The translations under genes and the position numbers were made by a program. Shown here piece after piece: positions 13,862-26,500 of a DNA stretch of 64,000 bases. This stretch comes from Asterias rubens. Its lineage: Eukaryota; Echinodermata; Asteroidea; Forcipulatida; Asteriidae. Position 1 is the first letter of the stretch; each line of letters begins with the position of its first letter. Below the pieces are notes generated by a model, which had not been told where the DNA came from, searched no databases, and saw nothing but the letters and a program-made list of their open reading frames with translations. The stretch covers positions 558,001 through 622,000 of the forward strand of contig NC_047070.1 in assembly GCF_902459465.1 (NCBI RefSeq), given 5' to 3'.

Positions 13862-15110
13862 CATTGTGTTTTGTGTTACAAAAAGTACCCAAATGCTTGT
13901 AAATTGACATTGACAGACTTGAATAAATTGTGGAATCGGTTTGTCAACTACTTATAGAGAAAGCAATATAATGTTAGGAACATCCATGATTTGGTCACAA
14001 ACCAAATAGAATGTTATTACAGCTAGAGTCAAAGTACAGTTTGCAGCATTGGTCATGCTGACAAAACGTCCTCTACAGTTATGACTATACACGTACCTCA
14101 TTTGAATCAAGCTAAGGTACAGCATTAGTAATGGTAGAAAAGTGTTTAAGAGTAAATCACTTTCTTTGGATAAAGAAGACACACTTTATTATTAGTGATG
14201 TAAAAACCTATGGTATTACTTTGTGACATAGTTTGCCATGTGGCTTGGTAACACTGCCCCCTATTGGTCAACAGTGCACAGTCTGGCTCAAGCATTGTTC
14301 CTATTACTTTCCTACAGAAGATCCAATAATAATTTTCAAATCTCTAGAGCAACACTTGATGAGACCATAGTAGCCGCAAGTGGCTTGTGCCAAAATGCAA
14401 ATAGCGATGGATTTGACCAAGCTTTAGTCAACTAAAGAGGTCATAGTTGAGGTCATGTCATCAATTAACAATTTCTCAAGTTCCTTAACATGCTTAAGTT
14501 GACAGGCTATCGGTCACATCGAAAACAGAGCAACAATTTATGTTGATATTAACTATTCAGGCATTATATATTTGGTTTGCGGTAACACCATGTGTGTATC
14601 TACTTGCTAGGTAGAGTATATAAACCAAATAATATATTGATACCTCACCGTGCAATGCCTCAGGCATTCTCTAAGACAAATAAGTGTGGAAAAACCCAGC
14701 AATATCAGACATGCGTGGGCATTTAATATAAAGTTTTAGAATTAGAAAAAGTCAACTTGTGTTTTCCGCATTAATTTTTCGCTTGTGCATGCATCCGCTC
14801 CATGCACTCACAAACTTGAGCTAAAGATCTCTTAAGAAATAAGTGAGTCAGTTGCTTTTAAGGGTGAAGCTCCACACCCAGAGATTTAAAATCAGTAAAA
14901 AACGTACAAACACCATCCAGAGTGGTGATTAAAACATACAGGTGTAGAAGATGACAACTTCTTAAAAAAGTTGCAGGAATAAATTCAAAGGTGATGACTA
15001 TTATGAAAGTTATCCGGGTAAACTGATCCATCCAGTTTAACTCCAACAAGGGTGGCCTTGGTTGCAGGCAGCGTACATGTACAAGTTGCCCACAAGCTCA
15101 AAATCAAACT
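13862..15110. other. Intergenic, no gene seen
   Basis: Holds a solo MITE end at 14572-14620 (GGTTTGCGGTAACACCATGT); otherwise nothing recognised. Confidence 0.5.
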
Positions 15111-15380
15111 GTCATTGACTGTCATCGACTGACATTGACTGCCATGGACTGACATTGACTGTCATTGACTGACATTGACTGCCATGGACTGCCATGGACT
15201 GCCATCGACTGCCATGGACTGCCAGTGACTGCCATTGACTGCCATTAGCTGCCAGTGACTGCCATCGACTGCCATGGACTGCCAGTGACTGTCATTGACT
15301 GCCATTAGCTGCCAGTGACTGCCATTGACTGCCATTGACTGCCATGGACTGCCATTGACTGATATTAACTACCATTGAGT
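15111..15380 (+). repeat. 10-bp tandem repeat, ~27 copies in strict register
   Basis: Decamer GNCATNGACT (T/C/A at the second base) repeated without any indel for about 25 units, then two degenerate units. Similar GACTGCC units reappear at 15702-15730, on the other side of the retrotransposon fragment. Confidence 0.93.
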
Positions 15381-15415
15381 GGCGCTCAATGTATCCTGGA
15401 AGGACCAAATAACCA

Positions 15416-15691
15416 ATGACAACCAACCTCCCTAGGGTCGGAGACAAAATCGCAGCCAGTTGGATGCAGTTAGCAGGCCACTGTTACAGGCACCCAGAGT
15501 TCGAGGCGCATAAAGTCATTCCCCGGAAACCAACTCACGGGCTGAGAAAACGTGGAAGATCAAAAATATCTTACACCGGGGTGCTGCAAAAGGACAAGAG
15601 TGTAGAATCAACAGACAAACTGGCCACCTTCATGCAAGACAGAATTACTTGGAAAAGCCATACTCGAGCCTGCATGTGGGTAACCGAGTGA
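15416..15691 (+). pseudogene. Non-LTR retrotransposon C-terminal fragment
   Basis: Encodes LPRVGDKIAASWMQLAGHCY, RHPEFEAHKVIPRKPTHGLR and KRGRSKISYTGVLQKD, ending about 90 codons in. The (R/Q)LAGHC-RHPE ... PTHG-R-RGR ... pattern is a C-terminal signature of reverse-transcriptase ORF2 proteins in marine invertebrate elements. The catalytic domain is absent upstream, where the 10-bp array begins. Confidence 0.65.
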
Positions 15692-15984
15692 GTGGGTGAA
15701 TGACTGCCAATGACTGCCTCCGACTGCCATGTGTACAAGAAGCTGGAATACATGTCATTACTTACAGAGAATAAAACAAGTTGAGTAAACATTACTAATG
15801 AAAGTTTGTAGGCACTGTTTCTGCACGTGATATTTACCCACAGTGGTCTGGTCTAGAGTTCCAGCTCAACAGAAGTAGCAGCCAAACCACCGTCTGTAAA
15901 CTACAAACAGAAAAACAAAAACGAAAATTAACACATTCTGTCAGTAAAAAAGGTAAACGATTTGGTTTCACCAGAGAAAAATTA

Positions 15985-16056
15985 CTGGAGCAGAACTTGA
16001 ACCAAAGACCCCTGGATTAAAGTTCAGGCGCTCAACCAACTGAGCTATCCAGCCCT
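15985..16056 (-). pseudogene. tRNA-Lys-like relic
   Basis: Minus strand: GGATAGCTCAGTTGGTTGAG (A box), ACTTTAATC resembling a Lys(TTT) anticodon region, and GGTTCAAGTTC (B box). The acceptor and anticodon stems pair poorly, so a tRNA-derived SINE head or pseudogene is likelier than a working tRNA. Confidence 0.5.
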
Positions 16057-16081
16057 ATGTTGGTAGTTGGTTCAAGCATGT

Positions 16082-16809
16082 AGGAAGGAAGAGAAGGAGT
16101 TCAAACGAAGGGATTTCTGAACCCGTGGTACTGCGGTCATTTAACGACACCTCGTAATCACTCACATACCTCATACAAACAATGGGCGACCAGTTTGTGC
16201 ATGCGCACTTGGTTCTTCACGCAACTATTGCGTTGTATGTCGAATGGATATAATAAAGAAAAAAATACTTTTTTGAGACCTGATAACATTTTCGGGCGCT
16301 TTCGCCCACCAAAACGAAAAACACAATTGAGTACAAACCACCCTCGTGTGCTTATACCCAAATTTGGATCCAGCGCTAGTGACAGGAAAGTCACAAAAAA
16401 TGTAAAAACATGCTATGATATTTCCATGAAAACACCACAACCGGTAAATGAAGAAGTCAATTACAACTCACCATCTACAACTCCGATTTTCATGTGATTA
16501 AAACCAAAAGAACCGGCAAAAATAACGCAATCGTTTGTACCATGTGCGCATCTATGAAAGACAAAAAAAAAAACACTGCGCATGCGGAAACCTTCTATTT
16601 TCGCAATTCTTGTCTCCAATGATTCACCTTTACACGAAGGCAACGGTGCAGAGTGGCGGTACCACGGGTTCTGTACAAAGAGATCTAATCCCGCTCGCTA
16701 ATCGGCCGTCCTGCAGGAGGTCTCCTATGGTCAGACAGGGGCATTGTCAGGGTTTTCTTTTGTTACTCTGCGGTTAGTCTCATCGTTCGAACTCCTTCTC
16801 TTCCTTCCT
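16082..16809. repeat. Possible element bounded by 27-bp inverted repeats
   Basis: AGGAAGGAAGAGAAGGAGTT at 16082 and AACTCCTTCTCTTCCTTCCT ending 16809 are inverted; over 27 bp there is one mismatch. The 674-bp interior has a 100-codon plus frame with no known family. Confidence 0.5.
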
Positions 16810-16815
16810 CCATGG

Positions 16816-17377
16816 TTGAAGTTCCGCTCAAACATGTTCAGTGGTCAGTTTTTGTTTTTCTACCCCAAACTGTTTAAATCTACAGTTTCCCTTGTGATTT
16901 ATAACTTCAAAAAGGCACTTGACGTAAGCGAGGAACTAACTGCTGATGTCAGAGCCTAATTTTTGCTTACTGATAAGAAGTGCCATGGATTGGGCACTGG
17001 TTATAAAGTGCACTGGACTGTTATATGTATGACATCCAGGGGAAACAAAAAGTGGGGTCAAATGAAAGTCGCAAGTTCGGAACTAACAAATGCGGAAAAA
17101 TTGCATGAACACAGAGGTAACATGAAACTGACATAAAATTTCAAGAATTCAGAGAAGAAATAATGCGACTTTAGTGTTTTTAAAGAACGTAATACAGTAT
17201 GTTGATTTATTTTGTGAAAAAGTAGCTGGTAAACCACAGTTTAAAGGAGAATGCTGTTGAGAGTAAACTTGTAATTTCCAAGAACTTTTAAGAGTAATAC
17301 ATGTATGTCTATAGGGTTATGTTATACTTACTACCAATGCACTACTAAGGCACCAAGTGAAGCCAGCACTCCAATCA
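16816..17377 (-). other. Probable MGAT2 3' untranslated and downstream region
   Basis: No gene seen. Reading the minus strand past the stop, an AATAAA falls at 17211-17206, which would give a 3' UTR of roughly 170-190 nt. This is inference from the motif only. Confidence 0.4.
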
Positions 17378-17597
17378 TCATAATGTTGAATCTGCCTTGC
17401 CATACGCCATACACAGAGCGTGGTCCCTCACGTCACCCCAACCCCCATTAGGTTTAGACATCTTCCTGTACAATGCCCTCGTCATTGGAGTCTTGGTGAG
17501 CGTCTCAGGGAATAAGAAGTCTGCACTAGACGCGATGACCTTGTCTAATTGATGGATAAGCTCCTCTGAATTGCACTTTCCTTTGTGGTGGATGCCA
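17378..17597 (-). CDS. MGAT2: MGAT2 coding exon 8 and stop
   Basis: Encodes CGIHHKGKC, FLFPETLT and the C-terminal NGGWGDVRDHALC, ending at TGA (17380-17378). Acceptor tctctag. The last residues (MAYGKADSTL) are divergent, as usual for the family. Confidence 0.95.
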
Positions 17598-20500
17598 CTA
17601 GAGAAGGAATGGAAAATGTACAAAAATACAAAGTGACATCAGTAGGATTTGAAACTTTGCATGGTGGAAATACGATATGGAAAGGTTTGCAGTAACACCA
17701 TGTAATGACTATTTCTAAATTAGTTGGGGCGGTTCTAAAATAAGCCGGTGGTTTCAACTCTAGAGTTGAAGAAGAGTTGAAACCAACGATTCTTTTCAGA
17801 ACAACGCCAACTCAAGAAGAGTTGAAACCAACGATTCTTTTCAGAACAACGCCAACTCATTTAGAGATAGCCATTACATGGTGTTACCGCAAACCTTTCA
17901 ATTAAGGGACATCAGGGCTCAAGCTTCAACAGAGTTTTCAGTAGCGTAAAGCCCTGAAAATACTGAAAATAATGCAATACAAATTTTGAAATCAAAGGGC
18001 TGTCTGCGCTGAGAATCTTTCGCAGGAGTTCAGCACAAGTCAAGTGAGTGATGCAAGTTTGTGACGCCAAAATTTGCATCGCATTCGCAGGAAGTATGAA
18101 CCGGTATGAATGCGATCCTGTGTTAGTTTTGAGCCCTGATATGGGCTAATAACAACACAGTCTGCCCAAAACAGTATGTCCAAGTGAGGCATGTTTTACA
18201 GTATATCTTGGGGGGAAAGGTCGACAAATTTTTGGTCACCGGTCTGCGCGTCAACCTAGTTGATTGTTTGTTCTTTTTTTGTTTTTTTTTACACAGAATA
18301 ACAGACTTGGCCTCTTTTGCCCCTGGTCTTGGCCTGGTCAAAAATCGCAAATTCACTATAACTGCAAATTCAAATACAAGTTTGGCTGATAACATAACAG
18401 CTTACCATTCTCCTATATGAAAGATCCTGGGTGCGCGGGGTACCATGACAGTCAATGGTGGCTTCAGACAATTGACACTAATATACTGTAACGTCCAGTC
18501 CCAGTTGTAGTCATCATACTTGCAAAACTCCTGGATTACCATAAACAAAATAAAAACAAACTAAAGTCAGAAATATTATCGAGAATAACAAATAGCAGAA
18601 TACAATCAAATGTTCATAATCCTTATCCAAATTTTACATAAACTGTCAACATCAAGTGTAACATATATAATTGAATAACTCAAATGTATAGTTAAGCCTG
18701 AATTGCTGTGTGTATATATAATACAAAATTGAAGCAAGGACGCCCTCGCTCTGTCACAACACCCAACCCCTTGTATTTAAGTCCATGTTTTAAAACCAAG
18801 ACACACAATTGGTTACATGTGTGCAGTGAATACTAAACACTAGGCCTGCATTACTCCACTACAATATCTACACACAAACCTACAGTGTTAAGTTTAATAT
18901 TTATCACCAAATTCCTCCTCAATATGTACACTACTCAAACAACCAAATCATAGAATGAACTCCTTTCATTTAATCTCATCTGTTACTAAGCTACAAGCCT
19001 ACACCCTTCTTTTGGTATTAAATCGACAAATTACTCAACTGTTTAAAAAGAAAACACACAAACAAAATAGCACAGGGCATCAGTGATATGAGTGGTTGGT
19101 CTAGGGGTCCATGGAGACTTATAAGCACGTTCAGACTTCCTGCGAAAGTGTATGCGAATGCAATACAAATTTGGCGTCACAAATTTCCCACTCATAATTG
19201 GCATTCAGTTAAAATGTCAGCTGAACTCCTCCGAAATATTCAAAGCGATGTCTTTAATTCGTATTGTATTTGCATTCGCAGTAAGTATGTACCGGTCTTT
19301 AAAGTCAATAGTCACCAATAGCTCAGATAATAAGAGTTCCAGACATACCATGATACACCACATGTATACCCTTGCACTTGATTATAATAATTACATAGAT
19401 TAAATATATCTAGTCGTCAGGCTTAATCTTAACCTGGCTGGTTGTTGTTGGTTAATTTCACCGAGGGACAAGATTAGTATTTTCTAGATTAATCAGTTGA
19501 TTAGAGGGCCTCAGCAATGGCCACAGCGCAAGCATGGTTAAAGACGCTAACACATTCTTATGCTTCGTTTTTTAAAGGGCACGGGCACCCAGGCATTTTC
19601 TCCTTGGTAAAAGGGCAACTTTATACTGCAGAGCATTTCAAGGGCATCAAGCCAATGACCCTAGAGCCCTGTTGTGTAAATGAACTTAAAATAACCCAAT
19701 ACATTTGAAGCATTCTGAGGAATTAGGCAGTTAGCCCCAGTGTTTTTGGTAGTATTGGCTACAGATTGCAAGATGCACGCTTGATGAGTTTCATAATTCA
19801 AACATAGTTTTTCAAAAACTGTTGTAAAGAAAAACTAGCGCTTTGAGATACCATCAGGTGTGTCAAAGCTCTATATAAAAGAACTTGCACTATTATTCAT
19901 TTTTTATTAGAGCCACTTACATGTATATGCACCCCTTTAATGCAAGAGTCTCAGGTTTTAACTGAAGGCTCCACTGGAATTTAAGTGCAAGATTCAATCT
20001 TTGCAGTGTGGATTCTAATGCATTGGTTTCAAGGGACATGTGCTTTCTTTTTAAACCTCAGGTTAAATCCTGAGATGTAGTGATATATAATTAGTGTTCT
20101 TGATTACCAAGCGCCGGCTAGGTAACGCAGCTAACCTTCTGACGAAGTCTAATGTCTTAATTTATCCTGAAGATCATGCAGTCAATGAATGATTAAATAA
20201 TGAGAGCCTCGAGTGTCATGTCTGACTTGATTTGAGGAAAGTGAGTGCCACAAAAAGCCATTAGAAACTGTATTCTAGCTTAACGCAGGTGCACTCTCTG
20301 TGTTTCTTGTCATCAAGTTAGTACTTTTATGTGACATTGACTTTGAGGTTTTTCCCTTTTTTTCATTTGGACTCAAAATGTCTGCAGACATTGACACAGA
20401 AATCTGTTCCCTCTTTTCTAATCCATTTGTTGTAGACTAAAGGAGTCTTTGCGAATATGGCATGTATGAGGCATAAACCTGTACACTAGTCCAATGGTGT

Positions 20501-23500
20501 GGTTATACTACACACATGATGCACTCTAGTTCACAAAGTAACAAACAGCTGCTCAAATATAGCAAGCAATAATTATTATAATTATAATCAATATTACTAG
20601 TAATAAAGGAATGGCTGTTACTGTCTCATCACTGCCTAAGGTGGATTTATGATAAATGGTGAATAACTCGAACAGAACAATTTGAAAAAAGCACACTGGT
20701 AAATTCATACGACTTGGGATACATCCCTTTCCCCCCTAACAAAAAAATAAATAAATAAACTAAAAAACAAACAAACAATAATAATAAATAATAAAAAAAC
20801 ACCATTTACAATAAACATTGTAGACATGGTAGATGGAAAAGAAAAATTTAAATACAAAGGCAATAACAAAATTTAGTTTTGTCGTAGATGTGTAGAATAA
20901 AATGAAAGATCACAAGTACTTTGAGAGAGAAGCAAAGACAAGTGTGGTTAGAAGCATTAGCATCAGAGAATGCACGACATAATCAAAATACACTTGGAGA
21001 AAGAAGGGAAGGAAAAAAGAGTGTTATTGTGCACCTGGATAAAAGTTATTCAGTAATACATGAATATTTAAAACACATTAGATATATACATGTATGCAAA
21101 AGAAACAAGACTTTTGACAATCTTGCCAAAATTACTTGAACTTTCAGCAAAATACACAACAAAATACAATAAAAGAATGTTTGCATCATCATAAACAGTA
21201 TAGAAATGCAATAAATACTTGGCAATTTTAAAGATATATTGTGCAAATAATAGGAAACAAGGTCCGTAAAAATCTTACACAAATATTACTTGAATTGTTT
21301 GTTTTCAGGCATACAAAATACACACAAAAAGGAAAGACAATAAAGGGGTATTTGCACATTGATAAACAGTATAGCAATGCAGTAATAATGAAATAACTGT
21401 TTGTCTTCAGGCATACAAATATTATACACAAAAGGAAGGACAATAACAGAATAAAGGGGTAGTTGCACATTGATCAACAGTATAGCAAAACAGTAATAAT
21501 TAATACAAAATGATAGAATGCAAACAAGGTAAGAGAGCAAATATCGCAAAAATTATATATGGGCAAATATTTTCAGTTGTTTTTCTGCAAGCATACAATA
21601 CACACACATGATAATGGGAGTGTACACAATTATCATTATCTTTCAATGCAGTCAAACTTTACATTACAAAATATGCAATAACAGTGAATGATTTCCTTGT
21701 ATAGCATAATGCTACACAAAATGTGACAATTGCTTTTAAACAATCGTCATTTGCAGCTCAATATCAGCATTCAGTTTGCACTTGATACAAGTTCAGTCTT
21801 TACTGCAAAAATACTGAACGATTCCTCGACAAGAAAGAAGGCAAGCATAAAAAATACACCACAAAAGGGGACAACAAGAATGTATCATGCACACATGGTT
21901 AAATAAACAAAATACAAATTAACACAGATTGTGAAAACTTTCAGGACATTACAAGTAATAAGCACAAATGCATTAAAAAAAAATATGAATAAAATACATA
22001 AAATAATAATACACACACAGAAGGGAAATTAATGGCAATTTATGTACATCTTAAGACAGCTGTTGTTAGACATGTTAGATAGAAGAATGCATTAAAATTT
22101 GAAAACAAAATTACAAATACACGCAGCCTGTGAACAAAATTCAGGACATTCAAGTCAATTGTTTCAACATTGCAAATAATTAGCACAAATGCATTAAAAG
22201 AAGAAGATATTCAGATACATAAATATATACATGTGTACACAGAAGGGAAATTAATGGCAATATACATGTATACACGTTAACACAGCTGACGTGAGATAGA
22301 AAATATGTGAATGCATGAGAATTTCACAAATTACAAATACAAGCAGCCTGTGAACAAAATTCAGGACATTCAATGTCACAAAAAATGAACGCAACAGCAT
22401 TGCAGCACATTCTAATATCGATGTGACATTTGACTCAAAGACGTACCTTAACACATGGTTGCAGTCTCTGCCAGGTACTTCTATCTAGGGCCATTCCCAT
22501 GTTATGTTTAGATGAATACCATTGTAAAACATCAACCTACAAGGTGCAAGAAAACAAGCGGATATAAATCATTCACTAATCAAATTAACTCTGAGTCCTA
22601 AATGAACTTCTCACAAAGCCTTGACCGCCTCACTGAAATCAATAAAGCAACATCATAATTATACAAATTAATAACACTGGTGTTTAGCTATTTATAAGGC
22701 GCACTTTACCGTAAAATGAATTTAAAGGAGCCAGCCATGGGGAAATAATGCTGTCAGATGGTGTGAAGAAGTGTGTTCTCAGTTGGTTATTAGAGACTGA
22801 TGTTGGGTGCGTGTATTTTCCAAGGTTTCCAGGTACATGTGGTGAATCCTAGAGTCTCTAGGGTGCAATGCATGGAAATGCCCAGGTCTTCGATATTGAA
22901 TAAGCCAGACAGGGGATTTTGGGCACCTTGGTAGCCCATCTCAGAGCTTGTCTCAGGACTTGTCTTGTAGTATGGGCATAAAAAGGTTTGTATCGGGTGG
23001 AACTTAACTCATGCATGCGCCCACCTGTCACTAGCCACCAGTTTAAATCTCTTCAGATGTTTTTTTATAAAACAACAGTTTTTAGAATGGGAAAGAAAAC
23101 TCTTTGACTTTTGAGGGTTCTAACCATTTTATTTTATTTTATTTTTTATTTTTTACATTTTTTTTGGGGGGGTCACCATTTGCAGAAAATGCTCTTTTGT
23201 TAAACCACCCTAAAATTGACATCATGAATGAGCAGATTAAGTTACCTTAGTTTTCCGTCCATTATTTGATTGAAATTTAAGGGTAAGTAACAAGACAAAA
23301 ATAATAATCTGAAAACTAATTTCAGAGTACATGATGGTGTACATGTAAGCCTGCATCTCCATTCAAATTGTGGAAAACACTTTTTGGTGGTTGTTGTTAG
23401 TATTAAAATAAAAATTTCGAATAAAACCTGCAAAACCTGCTCACAGATGTAGAGGGGTCCCCTTTAATGTCTTGTATAGCACAGGGTGACAAGGTTTTAT

Positions 23501-26500
23501 GTCTTAGTATTAGTCACATGACATGCAGCAGCGTTTGAAGTCAATTAAGCGTCATCTGATTATGAGATGCTTTGCCTGTTTCATAAGAATTAAACACCTT
23601 ATTTTGGCAATGCATCTGAGGTCCACATTAAGGACGTCTGACAGACACAGTATACTTAAAATATATACTTAAAGGCAGGGTGCTTATGGTACATGTATTG
23701 TCACTTGGTGTATCCCAACATGGTGTAAAATGTACAAAAAATGTAAAAAAATTGACTCAGTCATCGAAGTAGCAAGAAAATAATAAAAAAGAAACAGAAA
23801 ATTACTTGCAGAGAATTGTGTGGCTTCTAGCCCCATAAATTGGTCCAATACGGAGTGGATTGGAGCTACGTGGCTTCAATACGAAGTGGATTGGACCGAT
23901 TTATGGGGCTATGTGGCTTCAATACGGAGTGGATTGGACCGATTTATGGGGCTATGTGGCTTCAATACGGAGTGGATTGGACCGATTTATGGGGCTATGT
24001 GGCTTCAATACGGAGTGGATTGGACCGATTTATGGGGCTATGTGGCTTCAATACGGAGTGGATTGGACCGATTTATGGGGCTATGTGGCTTCAATACGGA
24101 GTGGATTGGACCGATTTATGGGGCTATGTGGCTTCAATACGGAGTGGATTGGACCGATTTATGGGGCTATGTGGCTTCAATACGGAGTGGATTGGACCGA
24201 TTTATGGGGCTATGTGGCTTCAATACGGAGTGGATTGGACCGATTTATGGGGCTATGTGGCTTCAATACGGAGTGGATTGGACCGATTTATGGGGCTATG
24301 TGGCTTCAATACGGAGTGGATTGGACCGATTTATGGAGCTATGTAGCTTCAATATGGAGTGGATTGGACCGATTTATGGGGCTATGTGGCTTCAATACGG
24401 AGTGGATTGGACCGATTTATGGGGCTATGTGGCTTCATGCCTTCCAGATTAACATTTTGTGGTGAAAAATTACCTTTCTCTATGACAACATTACTACAAA
24501 GGGTGTCATTTCTAACCATGTTTTACCTTTCTCTATGACAACATTACTACAAAGGGTGTCATTTCTAACCATGTTTTACCTTTCTCTATGACAACATTAC
24601 TACAAAGGGTGTCATTTCTAACCATGTTTTACCTTTCTCTATGACAACATTACTACAAAGGGTGTCATTTCTAACCATGTTTTATAGTATAAGCGTTTCT
24701 TACCAAGTATATTTTCATGATCATTTCTAATAATCAAACTAATTTGCTGACGGTAAAAGCTGCTGGCAATCGGACTGTAGAAATAGGAAAAATATCGTGC
24801 CTGCTATATCAAGGTAATAAACTAAGGCACTTATAATATTACCGATATCGTCCTTCACTCGGCACGCATTATCATTTGCGATTAGCGATTCATAGAATCA
24901 TTAAGGGTAATTGGAAGTCCAAACAGCTCCCAAATGAATAGGAGTGAGGACTGTAAGACTGTAAGACTGCAAACAACATGTAGAATAATGTACACCGGAC
25001 TAGCGATCATAGTCATAGTGTTAGTTAGACACTATAGTACCATGTGTGTAGTGGTGTATGACCACCATTATGTCTACCAAATCATAATTTATTTATCTTT
25101 CTTCGTCTTGCTTTATTTTTAAGGGGGGGGTTAGATATATAACTGTTCAGAGAGCCCTTTCAACAATCTTTTTTTTCTCAGATAATCCTTTGGGAGCTGT
25201 TAAGCTTAAGCCCTCCAGTTGTCTAAACATTCCCCCTCTGTATATTGTTCACTTCAATACTACTGTAGCTATTTGAAATCCATGTATCCCAAAGTCAATA
25301 TGTACTTACCATATCTGCTCTGTTTTTATATTTTCTAGTCTTGTCGTAAGTTCCTAGCGTCAATATATCACACTCAGGACAGTTCCTTTAAAATAAAATT
25401 GGCAAATAAAAAACAAAATCAAGTCATGAAATAAAATGTGGTGTAATATCATCAACCTTTGAGCAGTGTTTTCCGTGACATTTAAGCTTGAGACTGTCTT
25501 CCTTCCTTGCTACGACAATAAATAACATGTAGTTGTTGCCTCAAGTCATTTTTGGCAATGACACTGCCTCAATATTAAAAGAAAATGTCATACGGGATAC
25601 GATTTGTCAAAAGAAACATTTTGTGTGATGAGAAAAAGGCTTTTTACTGTAGTCCTTGGTCAGCAGAGCTGCCAACATTTGCAATCTTGCAATCACAGAA
25701 ATTTTGTATAATGATCAGAGAGATATGTATTAGAACTACATTCAACGTAACAGGGACAAACTTTCCATAATCAGGGAGAGAGTGCCCAGTTTGTTCTTGT
25801 TTTCTTTCTGGTCTCATAAGAAAATTTCTTGTCTAGTAAACATTTTTATCTACAAGCCCAACAGTCAACAGTCTGCAAATTCCAACCCTGATGGTTCTAT
25901 GTAGGTACTATGCACATGATTTGTGGCATACTTGTACATGATTCACTTGGCAGGTACAATTTATTCATCAACTTACGCTGTCACTGATTTCCTTATGAAT
26001 AATTCAAAATACAATCTAAGATACACTATAGATCACAAGCTTGGGTGTAACAGCAAATATTGTACACAATACATACATGTAACAAAAAAAATACAAGATA
26101 GGCCTACAGTACAGAAGCTTGTCCCCAATGACACAAGAGCTTGTCAACTTAAACACCAAAGTTTTCTTTTGTTGTTTGTGAATCAATAAGGCTAGTAACT
26201 TGAATCACTGTTATCAAAATAAAGCATCAGATGATGAAATGACTTTGAGAATAACTACACGTAATACAACATGTCCAAACCAGGGCCCAAATTCAAGAAA
26301 CCATTTAAAGGATGGTGCATAAAGCACGTAGAATTACATGCTTAACAGGACAGCGAATTCAGCGCAAAAGGCAGTACGGTAAACTTGAGCCTAGGATTTT
26401 ACAAATGTAACTCCAAAGTCATGCAACAAGTATGCTCTTGTGTACACTGCCTGAATCTTTTAAATGTTCCCAAATAATGTCATGCAATTCAGTATAATTG

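Larger units (their letters stand above)
22537..25309 (-). other. MGAT2 intron 5
   Basis: 2.8 kb without a gene. Contains a retroposon-type repeat at 22,650-22,965 and two minisatellites (23888-24437 and 24471-24682). No other coding signal seen. Confidence 0.7.

Noticed and set aside
15985-16056. Functional tRNA-Lys gene
   Set aside because: A and B boxes are present, but acceptor and anticodon stems are mismatched.
23820-24465. Three overlapping plus-strand frames of 168-210 codons with repeated LDRFMGLCGFN-type text
   Set aside because: They are the 43-bp minisatellite read in three frames; the unit simply lacks stop codons.
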